From: Janthinobacterium sp. TB1-E2
Lineage (GTDB): Bacteria; Pseudomonadota; Gammaproteobacteria; Burkholderiales; Burkholderiaceae_D
Assembly (NCBI RefSeq): GCF_036885605.1
Contig: NZ_CP142523.1
Coordinates: 1,116,001 to 1,180,000 of the forward strand
Length of the DNA: 64,000 nucleotides
Direction of reading: 5' to 3'
The notes under the pieces were generated by a model. The model was not told where the DNA came from. It worked only from the letters and a program-made list of their open reading frames with translations, and ran no database searches. The translations under genes were made by a program, and so were the position numbers. Of this stretch, positions 18,300 to 26,625 are shown piece by piece (within the stretch, counting starts at the first letter, position 1; each line of letters begins with the position of its first letter).

Positions 18300-20966
18300 A
18301 TGACAAAAACCCTCATCATCGCCGAGAAGCCTTCTGTCGCGAACGATATCGCGAAGACGCTTGGCGGCTTTACCAAGCACGATGAGTACTTTGAATCGGA
18401 TGAATACGTCCTGTCGTCGGCGGTCGGCCACTTGCTGGAGATCGCCGTACCGGAAGAATTCGACGTGAAGCGCGGCAAATGGAGTTTCGCGCACTTGCCG
18501 ATGATTCCACCGTATTTCGCGCTGAACCCGATCGCCAAGACGGAAGCGCGCCTCAAAGTATTAAACAAGCTGATCAAACGAAAAGACGTCACCACCCTCA
18601 TCAACGCATGCGATGCGGGGCGCGAAGGCGAGCTGATTTTCCGCCTGATCGCGCAAAACGCGAAAGCCAAGCAACCGGTCAAGCGCCTGTGGCTGCAGTC
18701 GATGACGCCGGGCGCCATCCGCGACGGTTTCTCGCACCTGCGCAGCGACGAAGAAATGCTGCCGCTGGCCGATGCTGCCCGCTGCCGTTCGGAAGCCGAT
18801 TGGCTGATCGGCATCAATGGCACGCGCGCCATGACGGCATTCAATTCGAAAGAAGGCGGCTTCTACCTGACGACCGTGGGCCGCGTGCAAACGCCGACCC
18901 TGTCCATCGTCGTCGAACGCGAAGACAAGATCAAAAAATTCGTACCGCGCGACTTCTGGGAAGTGCGCGCCGAATTCGTCTGCGCGGCCGGTATCTATGA
19001 AGGCCGCTGGCTCGACACGAAGTTCAAGAAGGACGAGAACGACCCCGAGAAGCGCGCCGAGCGCCTGTGGAGCAAGACGGCTGCCGATTCGATCGCCACC
19101 GCCTGCCGCGGCCGCCAAGGCATCGTCACGGAAGAATCGAAACCGACCACCTCGATGGCGCCTGGCCTGTTCGACCTGACCAGTTTGCAGCGCGAAGCGA
19201 ACTCGCGTTTCGGTTTCTCCGCTAAAAATACCCTGGGCCTGGCCCAGGCGCTGTACGAAAAGCACAAGGTGCTCACGTATCCGCGTACCGATTCGCGCCA
19301 CCTGCCGGAAGACTACATGCCGACCGTGCTGCAGGCGCTGGAAACGGTCAAGGAAAACAGCAACTACCACCAGTTCGCCAAGCAGATCATCGACAAGGGC
19401 TGGGTCAAGCCGAACAAGCGCATCTTCGACAACACCAAGATCTCGGATCACTTCGCGATCATCCCGACGACGATCGCGCCAAAGAATCTGTCCGAGCCGG
19501 AACAAAAATTGTACGACCTCGTCACGCGCCGCTTCATGGCCGTGTTCTTCCCGCCTGCGGAATTCCAGGTCACCACGCGCTACACGGAAGTGTCCGGCCA
19601 TCAGTTCAAGACTGAAGGCAAGGTCATGACCAATCCGGGCTGGCTGGCCATCTACGGCAAGGAAGCATCGACGGACGCCGACAAGGAAAGCAATGGCAAC
19701 GGCAACCTGGTGCCCGTCGCCAAGGGCGAGAAAGTGCAGACGGAAAGCGTCAGCGCCAACGGCCTGGTGACGAAACCGCCCGCGCGCTTCACGGAGGCGA
19801 CGTTGCTGTCGGCCATGGAAGGCGCCGGCAAGCTGATCGACGACGACGAGCTGCGCGACGCGATGGCTGGCAAGGGCCTGGGCACGCCAGCGACGCGCGC
19901 GGCCACCATCGAGGGCTTGCTGACGGAACGCTATCTGATCCGCGAAGGCCGCGAACTGATTCCAACGGCCAAGGCGTCGCAGCTGATGACCTTGTTGAAA
20001 GGCCTGGGCGTCAATGAATTGACGGCGCCGGAGCTGACGGGCGAGTGGGAATACAAGCTGTCGCAGATGGAAAAAGGCAAGATTTCGCGTGAAGAGTTCA
20101 TGCGCGAAATCGCGCAGATGACGCAAATCATCGTCAAGCGCGCCAAGGAATACGACAACGACACGATCCCCGGCGACTACGCGACGCTGGAAACGCCATG
20201 CCCGAATTGCGGCGGCGTGGTGAAGGAAAACTACCGCCGTTTCGCCTGTACCAAGTGCGAATTTTCGATGAGCAAGACGCCGGGCTCGCGCCAGTTTGAA
20301 ATCGCCGAAGTGGAGCAATTGCTGAAGGACCGCACCATCGGCCCGCTGCAAGGCTTCCGTTCGAAGATGGGCCGTCCGTTCGCCGCCATCCTGCGCATTG
20401 TGCGCGATGAAGAGATCAAGAATTTCAAGCTGGAATTTGATTTCGGCCAGAACGACGAGAGCGAAGACGGCGAAGGCGTCGATTTCACGGGCCAGACGCC
20501 CGTGGGACCGTGCCCCAAGTGCAACGCCGGTGTGTACGAAATGGGCCTGGCCTATGTGTGCGAACACAGCGTGGCCAAGCCGAAGACGTGCGACTTCCGC
20601 AGCGGCCGCATCATCTTGCAGCAGGAAATCTTGCCGGAACAAATGGCAAAACTGCTCAACGATGGCAAGACGGACCTGTTGCCTGGGTTCGTATCCCAGC
20701 GCACGCGCCGCCCGTTCAAGGCCTTCCTCGTGCGCGGCAAGGATGGCAAGGTGAGCTTCGAGTTTGAAGAGCGCAAGGCCAAGCCGGGCGCCAAGACCAA
20801 GGCGGCAGCCGCCGAGGTCGAAGGCGAAGAAGGCGCGGCGCCAGCGAAGAAAACGGCCGTCAAGAAAGCGGCAGCCGTGAAAAAAGCGCCAGCGAAGAAA
20901 GCTGCGGCCGTGAAAAAGCCGGCCGCCAAGAAGGCGCCGGCGAAGAAAGCGGCAGTGGCTGAGTAA
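18300..20966 (+). CDS. topB: DNA topoisomerase III-type enzyme with zinc ribbons and Lys/Ala tail
   Basis: Type IA topoisomerase, relaxes and decatenates DNA. 888 aa. The Toprim domain starts MTKTLIIAEKPSVA and has DAGREGE near 105-111; the catalytic Tyr is Y327 in LTYPRTDSR, the TopB-like form of the motif. After the core there are two Cys-rich zinc-ribbon-like segments, CPNC...CTKC near 634-655 and CPKC...C near 738-760. Residues about 827-888 are almost only Lys, Ala, Pro and Val in repeats such as KKAAAVKKAPAKK, like histone H1-type tails of betaproteobacteria, probably unstructured and DNA-binding. It is single by spacing, with a clear terminator behind it. Confidence 0.93.
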   Translation: MTKTLIIAEKPSVANDIAKTLGGFTKHDEYFESDEYVLSSAVGHLLEIAVPEEFDVKRGKWSFAHLPMIPPYFALNPIAKTEARLKVLNKLIKRKDVTTLINACDAGREGELIFRLIAQNAKAKQPVKRLWLQSMTPGAIRDGFSHLRSDEEMLPLADAARCRSEADWLIGINGTRAMTAFNSKEGGFYLTTVGRVQTPTLSIVVEREDKIKKFVPRDFWEVRAEFVCAAGIYEGRWLDTKFKKDENDPEKRAERLWSKTAADSIATACRGRQGIVTEESKPTTSMAPGLFDLTSLQREANSRFGFSAKNTLGLAQALYEKHKVLTYPRTDSRHLPEDYMPTVLQALETVKENSNYHQFAKQIIDKGWVKPNKRIFDNTKISDHFAIIPTTIAPKNLSEPEQKLYDLVTRRFMAVFFPPAEFQVTTRYTEVSGHQFKTEGKVMTNPGWLAIYGKEASTDADKESNGNGNLVPVAKGEKVQTESVSANGLVTKPPARFTEATLLSAMEGAGKLIDDDELRDAMAGKGLGTPATRAATIEGLLTERYLIREGRELIPTAKASQLMTLLKGLGVNELTAPELTGEWEYKLSQMEKGKISREEFMREIAQMTQIIVKRAKEYDNDTIPGDYATLETPCPNCGGVVKENYRRFACTKCEFSMSKTPGSRQFEIAEVEQLLKDRTIGPLQGFRSKMGRPFAAILRIVRDEEIKNFKLEFDFGQNDESEDGEGVDFTGQTPVGPCPKCNAGVYEMGLAYVCEHSVAKPKTCDFRSGRIILQQEILPEQMAKLLNDGKTDLLPGFVSQRTRRPFKAFLVRGKDGKVSFEFEERKAKPGAKTKAAAAEVEGEEGAAPAKKTAVKKAAAVKKAPAKKAAAVKKPAAKKAPAKKAAVAE

Positions 20967-20983
20967 TCGGACGCCAGCCAGAC

Positions 20984-21012
20984 AAAAGCCAGGGAATTCC
21001 CTGGCTTTTTTT
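20984..21012. terminator. Rho-independent terminator, usable from both sides
   Basis: AAAAGCCAGGGAATTCCCTGGCTTTTTTT is stated here as two arms, AAAAGCCAGGG and CCCTGGCTTTTTTT with AATT between. It serves topB and possibly the convergent secreted-protein gene. Confidence 0.9.
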
Positions 21013-21044
21013 ACGTCCCGATTTTCTTGGCGTTCGTCTGACGC

Positions 21045-21764
21045 TTAGTCGAGGTAGTCGGAATACTCGCGCTGCGCATAGTTCTGCAAATTCGCCCATG
21101 GCTGCGCCTTGCTGACGGTTGGCTGCAGCTTGACGTCGACCCGGCGGTAGAAGGTATTCGCGCGGTCGCCGCTTTCGATGATCAGCGGAATCTGCTTTTG
21201 CTCATCCCACAGAATGCGCTGGAACACGCCATTCTTTTCCACTTCGCGCCAGCGCGCGCCCGTCACGTTCGACGCCTGTTTCGACAGCGGCATGGCGGCC
21301 ACCAGTTTCGGGTCCAGCAGATAAAAACTGTTTTCCCAGGAGCCGTCGAAATTGACGTTTTCGTAGTCGGCTTTCGGGATGGAAACGACGATCTTGTCAT
21401 GCGCATCAATGTATTCCACGCGCACGGTGTTCTTTTCCAGCATCACGTGGCGGGGGATCAGCACGGGATTGAAGTGCTTGTGCTCATGCTGCGTGGCCTT
21501 CAGTGCTACTTTCTTGTTCTCGCCGTGGTTGTGGCCCGCATGCGCGTCCGTCGACGGCGCCAGCACGCGCTCGACCCACACGTGGCCGGGGCGGCGCAGC
21601 ATCTTTTCTTCGTAGCGGCTCTCGCGCGTCACGCCTTCCGGCGTCAGGACGCGGCTGTAATAGGTGATGCCCAGGTCCAGGTCGGCAGGAGCGGAAGGAG
21701 GAGCGGCTTGCGCGCTGGCGGCAAAGCCGGCGGCGAGGAGGATGGCGATCAGGGACGATTTCAT
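21045..21764 (-). CDS. Secreted protein with a His-rich loop, last gene of the phosphatase block
   Basis: 239 aa with a Sec signal peptide (MKSSLIAILLAAGFAASAQA, cut near residue 20). The segment HAGHNHGEN (about residues 74-82), followed by QHEHKHF (about 92-98), forms a cluster of seven His, which suggests metal binding. The rest is a beta-rich periplasmic protein; family not recognised. It lies 74 bp behind the second alkaline phosphatase on the same strand. Alkaline phosphatases need zinc, so a metal-handling partner role is possible but only inferred. Confidence 0.7.
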   Translation of the reverse strand: MKSSLIAILLAAGFAASAQAAPPSAPADLDLGITYYSRVLTPEGVTRESRYEEKMLRRPGHVWVERVLAPSTDAHAGHNHGENKKVALKATQHEHKHFNPVLIPRHVMLEKNTVRVEYIDAHDKIVVSIPKADYENVNFDGSWENSFYLLDPKLVAAMPLSKQASNVTGARWREVEKNGVFQRILWDEQKQIPLIIESGDRANTFYRRVDVKLQPTVSKAQPWANLQNYAQREYSDYLD

Positions 21765-21838
21765 GGTGTTGCCTTTACGTGCAGAGGGGCGGAGGGCCTA
21801 CGCCATCCGCCCCGGTGGGGTTACCGTGTTGATGTGGA

Positions 21839-23236
21839 TCAGAAACCGAACGCCGCCTTCAGCAAGTCAAACACCTTGGTGTTGTCCAGGGTGCCCTTGA
21901 AGGTCTTCGCGCCGGCGCCCGTGGCCAGCAGCTTGACGTCGCCGCCGCCGTGGGTTTCGCTGGCCAGGCGCACACCCGTTTCTTGCAGGTAGTTGTCTTT
22001 CAGGGCCGTGGCGCTGTCGACGTTGCTGCGCAGGGCAGGGCGGTTCGGGCCGTTGCCGAACACCAGGGTGGTGTAGGTATTGCCATCGGCATCCTTGCTC
22101 GGCTGGTTATCCTTGTAGCCGCGATTGATGTCGAGGATATTGTTGCCGCGCTTGCCATAGCCGTTGAAGGCCAGGGTGTGGTCATGGTCGGCCGTGACGA
22201 CGATCAGGGTATTGGCCAGGGTCGGATCGGTTTCCTTGATCTTGGCGATGGCGGCCTTGATGGCGTCGTCGAAGGCGATGGTGTCCGTCAGCGCGCGCTT
22301 GGCGTTGATGCCATGCAAGGCGTGATCGATGCGGCCGCCTTCGACCATCAGGAAGTAGCCGTTCGCGTTTTTCGACAGCAAGTCGATGGCCTTGAGGGTC
22401 ATTTCCGACAGACTAGGCTGGGTCGCGCCTTCACCCAGCGGTGGCGTGGCCGTGCGGTCCAGTTCATATTCCAGGTGGCTGCGGGTGCTGTACAGGCCGA
22501 TGAATTTCTTGCCGCTTGGCGCCGCCGCCATTTCCGCTTTCGTCGCGGCCACGGTGTAGCCCTTGGCGGCAAATTCCGTCAACAGGTTGCGGCCGTCGAC
22601 GCGGCCGTATTTGTTGCTGGTCGACCAAGGGGTGAAGTGGTTGCGGCCGCCACCCATCAGCACGTCGACGCCATCGCCCAGGGCCGCGTTGTAGCCCGCG
22701 CCGCCTGGCGTCGCTTGCGCGGCGATCGCGTATTGCGCATTGCGGTTGCAGATGTGCGAGAACGTCGTCGCCGGTGTGGCGTGCGTCAGTTCCGTGGTGG
22801 TGATGGCGCCCACGGCCTTGCCCTTGGCTTTCGCCAGTTCCAGAATGGTCGGCACGCTCTTGCCGCCGGCCGGGCAATTGTCCACGCCCAGGTTGCCATT
22901 GGCGTCGCGGCCCGGTTCCTTGGCGATCGTGTCCTGCGCCATCGAGATGACTTCATTGTTCATCTTGACGCCGGTCATGTAGGCAGCCATCGATGGCGCG
23001 CTGTCCGTCGTTTGCGCATCGTTCGAGAACGTCTTGATGCGCGCCGTGCGCTCCAGCGTGTCCATCGTCAGGCTGCCGTCTTCGCCGTATTTGTAGATGC
23101 GCGACGCCGTCACGACGGACGGGCCCATGCCGTCGCCGAGGAAGAAGATGACGTTCTTGGCGTCGGCGGCGTAGGCGCTGGCAACGCTGGCGGCCACGAG
23201 CGTGGTCAGCAAGGAGAGTTTAAATACAAGTTTCAT
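21839..23236 (-). CDS. Alkaline phosphatase, periplasmic (second copy)
   Basis: Releases phosphate from monoesters in the periplasm. 465 aa with a signal peptide cut after SAYA. Active-site features: FFLGDGMG (metal Asp), DSAPSMAAYMTG with the Ser nucleophile, VEGGRIDHALH, TADHDHT and ETHGGGD. This is the PhoA superfamily, closer to the type with DSAPS than to E. coli PhoA (DSAAS). The ATG at 23236 is preferred to an in-frame TTG at 23248. It is only 29 bp from the upstream paralogue, so they form an operon; some stretches are almost identical in DNA between the two copies. Confidence 0.93.
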   Translation of the reverse strand: MKLVFKLSLLTTLVAASVASAYAADAKNVIFFLGDGMGPSVVTASRIYKYGEDGSLTMDTLERTARIKTFSNDAQTTDSAPSMAAYMTGVKMNNEVISMAQDTIAKEPGRDANGNLGVDNCPAGGKSVPTILELAKAKGKAVGAITTTELTHATPATTFSHICNRNAQYAIAAQATPGGAGYNAALGDGVDVLMGGGRNHFTPWSTSNKYGRVDGRNLLTEFAAKGYTVAATKAEMAAAPSGKKFIGLYSTRSHLEYELDRTATPPLGEGATQPSLSEMTLKAIDLLSKNANGYFLMVEGGRIDHALHGINAKRALTDTIAFDDAIKAAIAKIKETDPTLANTLIVVTADHDHTLAFNGYGKRGNNILDINRGYKDNQPSKDADGNTYTTLVFGNGPNRPALRSNVDSATALKDNYLQETGVRLASETHGGGDVKLLATGAGAKTFKGTLDNTKVFDLLKAAFGF

Positions 23237-23265
23237 GTGCTTGTCCAATGTTGATGTCTTGAGGA

Positions 23266-24717
23266 TTACAGACCGCCGGCCGTCTTGACCAGGCCGAATA
23301 CTTTGGTGTTGTCGATGGTGCCCAGGAAGGTTTCCGAACCTTTGCCGATGGCGCCCAGGAAGACGTCGGTGCCGCCGTGGGTTTCATTGCCGGCCGCCGT
23401 GCGGATGACCGCTTCCTGGTGGTAGGTGTTGGCGCTGGTGACGGTTTCATCGAGGCTGGCCATGGCGGCGCGGCTCGACTGGGTGCGGTTTTCGCCATTG
23501 CCGAAGCCGATGATCGAATACGGTGCGCCATCGAGGTCTTTCTCGACCGCGCCGGTCACATAGTTCTTCACCACGCCCAGCACGCCAGGGTTGCCGGCAG
23601 CCGTCTTACCCGTGCGCTTGGCGTAGCCGTTCAGGACCAGGGTGTGGTCATGGTCGGCCGTGACGACGATCAGGGTATTGGCCAGGGTCGGATCGGTGAG
23701 CTTGGCTTTGTCGATGGCCGCCTTGATGGCGTTGTCGAACGCGACGGTGTCTTGCAGCGCTTTCTTGGCCGTCGTTTCGTGCAGCGCATGGTCGATGCGG
23801 CCGCCTTCGACCATCAGGAAATAACCCTTCTTGTTCTTGGCCAGCACGTCCATGGCCTTGGTGGTCATGTCCGCCAGGCTAGGTTCCTTGGCCGCATCGC
23901 GGTCCAGGTCGTAGCTCATGTGGCTGGACGTGAACACGCCGAACAGGCGCTCCGTCTTGGCCGCATCGACGGCCTTGAAGTCGGTGGCGGTGTTGGCGAC
24001 GGTGTAGCTTTTCGCTTTCAGTTCGGCCAGCAGGTCGCGCCCGTCGGAGCGCTTGCCGCCATCCTTGAACGGCTTGAAGAATTGCGCGCCGCCGCCGAGG
24101 ACGACGTCCAGGCCAGCCGTGCCCAGCGCGCTGTTGTAGCCCGTGCCACCCGGCACCAGGGCCGCGGCGATATCGTTTTCCAGATCGCGGTGGCAGATGT
24201 GCGAATAGGTCGCGGCCGGCGTGGCGTGCGTCACGCGCGCCGTGCTGACGACGCCGGCGGCAAAGCCCTTGGCCTTGGCCAGTTCCAGCAATGTGGTGGC
24301 GGGCGTGCCGTTGCCGGTGCCGCATTTGTTGACCAGCTTGTTGCCGTTCGCATCCGTGCCCGGATCGATGGCGACCGTGTTGGCCGACATCGAGATGACT
24401 TCATTGTTCATCTTTACGCCGGTCATGTAGGCGGCCATCGATGGTGCGCTGTCGGTCACTTGCGCGTCGTTCGAGAACGTCTTGACGAAGGCCGTTTCCG
24501 GCAGGGTGTCCATGGTCAGCGAACCTTCTTCGCCCACGGAATAGATGCGCGCGGCCGTCATGGTGGTCAGGCCCATGCCATCGCCGAGGAAGAAGATGAC
24601 GTTTTTCGGCGGGGCTTCAGCCACTACCTCTTCTTTTTTTGCATCGCTGCCGCAGGCGGCCAGCATCAGGGTGATGGCGACGCTGCAGCCAGCGACGGAA
24701 ATTTTTCTGCGTGTCAT
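23266..24717 (-). CDS. Alkaline phosphatase, predicted lipoprotein (first copy)
   Basis: Paralogue of the next gene, 483 aa. The N-terminus (MTRRKISVAGCSVAITLMLA, then AC) carries a lipobox LAAC, so this copy should be anchored in a membrane, whereas its neighbour is soluble. All motifs are kept: FFLGDGMG, DSAPSMAAYMTG, VEGGRIDHALH, TADHDHT, ETHGG. A longer insert (KRTGKTAAGNPGVLGVVKN) follows the TADHDHT block. The ATG at 24717 is chosen with GGA 8 bases upstream; ATG 24726 in frame is also possible. It is first of the block and has a PhoB-box-like repeat 50 bp upstream. Confidence 0.92.
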   Translation of the reverse strand: MTRRKISVAGCSVAITLMLAACGSDAKKEEVVAEAPPKNVIFFLGDGMGLTTMTAARIYSVGEEGSLTMDTLPETAFVKTFSNDAQVTDSAPSMAAYMTGVKMNNEVISMSANTVAIDPGTDANGNKLVNKCGTGNGTPATTLLELAKAKGFAAGVVSTARVTHATPAATYSHICHRDLENDIAAALVPGGTGYNSALGTAGLDVVLGGGAQFFKPFKDGGKRSDGRDLLAELKAKSYTVANTATDFKAVDAAKTERLFGVFTSSHMSYDLDRDAAKEPSLADMTTKAMDVLAKNKKGYFLMVEGGRIDHALHETTAKKALQDTVAFDNAIKAAIDKAKLTDPTLANTLIVVTADHDHTLVLNGYAKRTGKTAAGNPGVLGVVKNYVTGAVEKDLDGAPYSIIGFGNGENRTQSSRAAMASLDETVTSANTYHQEAVIRTAAGNETHGGTDVFLGAIGKGSETFLGTIDNTKVFGLVKTAGGL

Positions 24718-24766
24718 GTGGTTCATCCGGCTAGGTTTGAAAGAGCTAGCAAGATAACAATCCAAT

Positions 24767-24800
24767 GTGACGCCATCATGACGCTGTGACACATTTGACA
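24767..24800 (-). promoter_or_regulatory. PhoB-box-like direct repeats upstream of the phosphatase genes
   Basis: On the minus strand, GCGTCAT-GATG-GCGTCAC (24767-24784) is two 7-mers with an 11-bp period, the geometry of the Pho box (consensus CTGTCAT-N4-CTGTCAT), each matching 5 of 7 bases or slightly less. Two more TGTCA half-sites lie at 24787-24800. The site is about 50-80 bp before the start codon, suitable for PhoB activation. Confidence 0.45.
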
Positions 24801-24830
24801 CGTGAATGCGTGTCCGCCCGGCGTGTTGTT

Positions 24831-25529
24831 TTAGCGCACGTCCTCGGTGGAAAAGTACACCGTGCCGCGCAAGCGGGCCGTTTTACCCGGTTGTGCGCGC
24901 AAGGCAGCTTGCAAGCTGGCGGCAGGAGTTTCCTGCACGCCGGTTTTCGCCACGACGACGTCGTCGTGCGGCGCATCCTGGGGGCTGGTCCAGGCGACGA
25001 TATGCTCGAAATCGGGGCGGCTGTCGATACGCTTGACGAGGAAGCGCTGCGTGCCGTCGCCCACCTGCAGGTAGCGCGCGCTGGCGTGCGTGGCGGGGGC
25101 CGGCGACAGCTGGCGCATCAGCAGGACGCGCTCGACGATGATGGCGGCAGCGCCATAGCCGGGTTCGGCTTTTCCATCCTTCTCGAAGTGTCCGCGCACC
25201 ACCGTCGCCTGGAACTGGCGCAGCGGCAGCGGCGCGGCCGGCAGCAAGCGCGCCAGCTCGAAGTGTTCCGGTTCGAGGGTCCATAGCGCCGTATGGCCAT
25301 CGAGCTGCTGGCGCAGCCGCGCATCGAGGACGGGATCGGCCAGCCGCACTTGCAGCACCGCCTGGTAATCGTGCGGCGCATGGAACATCGGCAGGTGCGA
25401 GGCATACAGCCCTTGCTTGCCGCCAAACAGCACCATGCCGTGCAGGCCCCAGGTCAGGGGCGCGGCGTGGGCGAGGCTGGAGGCGAGCAGGAACAGAGAA
25501 AGGAAGAGGGTGCGCAGCATGGGTTTCAT
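24831..25529 (-). CDS. Predicted secreted protein of unknown function
   Basis: 232 aa. The N-terminus (MKPMLRTLFLSLFLLASSLA, then HA) is a Sec signal peptide. The mature part has no family I recognise; it begins with APLTWGLHGMVLFGGKQG and contains YLQVGDGTQRFLVKRIDSR and ends with RLRGTVYFSTEDVR. No Cys in the mature part. The start at 25529 (MKPM) gives the signal peptide; MLRT at 25520 is an alternative. It is on the same strand as the phosphatases, 113 bp before them, and divergent from a LysR gene across 90 bp, which could regulate it. Confidence 0.65.
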   Translation of the reverse strand: MKPMLRTLFLSLFLLASSLAHAAPLTWGLHGMVLFGGKQGLYASHLPMFHAPHDYQAVLQVRLADPVLDARLRQQLDGHTALWTLEPEHFELARLLPAAPLPLRQFQATVVRGHFEKDGKAEPGYGAAAIIVERVLLMRQLSPAPATHASARYLQVGDGTQRFLVKRIDSRPDFEHIVAWTSPQDAPHDDVVVAKTGVQETPAASLQAALRAQPGKTARLRGTVYFSTEDVR

Positions 25530-25619
25530 CGATGAGTTGGAATGCAACGATGATAGGGGCGGTATCATGGACAGTACAGCAACCATTTTTCACTTTTTGT
25601 GTCCTGTTTGGAAATCATC

Positions 25620-26537
25620 ATGAACATGAGCCTTGCCGACCTGCGCGTGTTTTGCAGCGCCGCGCGCCAGCCAACCCTGGGCGCGGCGGCGCTGGAATTG
25701 AACCTGACGCCATCGGCCGTGTCGAAAGCCTTGCGTCGCCTGGAGGGGAACATGGGCGCGCCCCTGTTTGACCGGAGCGGCAAGCAATTGCTGCTCAACG
25801 ACAGCGGCCGTTTGCTGCTCGAGCGTGCGCGCACCTTGCTGGCGCTGGCCGAACAGGCGCGCCTGGACGTGATGGGCGAGCGGGGCGCCATCGATGGCCG
25901 CATCGCCGGCCCCGCCCTGCTGCTGTGGCGCCACGCGGATACCTTGGCGGCGGCGTTGGACGCCTATCCGCAGGCCAGCGTGCGTTTGCAACCGGCTTTC
26001 GAGGATGCGGCGCTGGCGGCCCTGGCGCGTGGCGATTGCCATGCGGCACTGGTAACGCAAGACGCCATCGCCCAGCGCGGCGCCGACTGGCCCGCCACCT
26101 GGCACAGCACGGCGCTGGGCAGCATGCGCATGCTGCTGGCGGCCGGGCGCGGCCATGTGCTGGCGCGCGGCGTGCCGGCAGCCTGCGCCTCCGTGCGCTG
26201 CGGCATGCGGGACGTCTTGCCGCACGCCTTCGCCAGCCCGACGCACTCTTTGCTGTGCGGCGAGGAGCGTGGCCGCCATGCCGATGGCTGGCGCGGCGTG
26301 GCCGGGCGCACCATCCGCTACTGGAGCGACGATGTGCAGTTGCTGTTGGGCTATGTGCAGTCCGGCCGGGCGCTGGCCTACCTGCCCGACTTCGCCGTGC
26401 GTGCACACGATTTGCTGCAGGTCGAACTGGCTGGCAGCGTCGATTGCAGCGAACAAATCCTGCTCGTGTGGGATGGCGCGCTGGCGGGGAAGTGGCTGCA
26501 CGCCTTGGCGCGGCAGTTGTCAATTCATCCGAATTGA
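25620..26537 (+). CDS. LysR family transcriptional regulator
   Basis: 305 aa. The winged helix at the N-terminus (MSLADLRVFCSAARQPTLGA, then LNLTPSAVSKALRRLE) is clear, though the first helices differ from the most common form. The effector domain spans about 90-305. It is divergent from the secreted-protein gene, the usual LysR arrangement, so that gene is the first candidate target. The ATG at 25620 is used; ATG 25626 is in frame and also plausible, no strong ribosome binding site favours either. Codon use is like the neighbours. Confidence 0.85.
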   Translation: MNMSLADLRVFCSAARQPTLGAAALELNLTPSAVSKALRRLEGNMGAPLFDRSGKQLLLNDSGRLLLERARTLLALAEQARLDVMGERGAIDGRIAGPALLLWRHADTLAAALDAYPQASVRLQPAFEDAALAALARGDCHAALVTQDAIAQRGADWPATWHSTALGSMRMLLAAGRGHVLARGVPAACASVRCGMRDVLPHAFASPTHSLLCGEERGRHADGWRGVAGRTIRYWSDDVQLLLGYVQSGRALAYLPDFAVRAHDLLQVELAGSVDCSEQILLVWDGALAGKWLHALARQLSIHPN

Positions 26538-26625
26538 GCAACAAACTATTGCGCTTTAACGGGTTTTTCTACCGAATCAAGCAACGTAAGATGCAGTCAT
26601 CCCAATCATCTTGTGAAGGCAGATC

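Noticed and set aside
18561..20642. Open frame of 693 codons opposite topB.
   Set aside because: Antisense shadow of a clearly conserved gene; no family resemblance.
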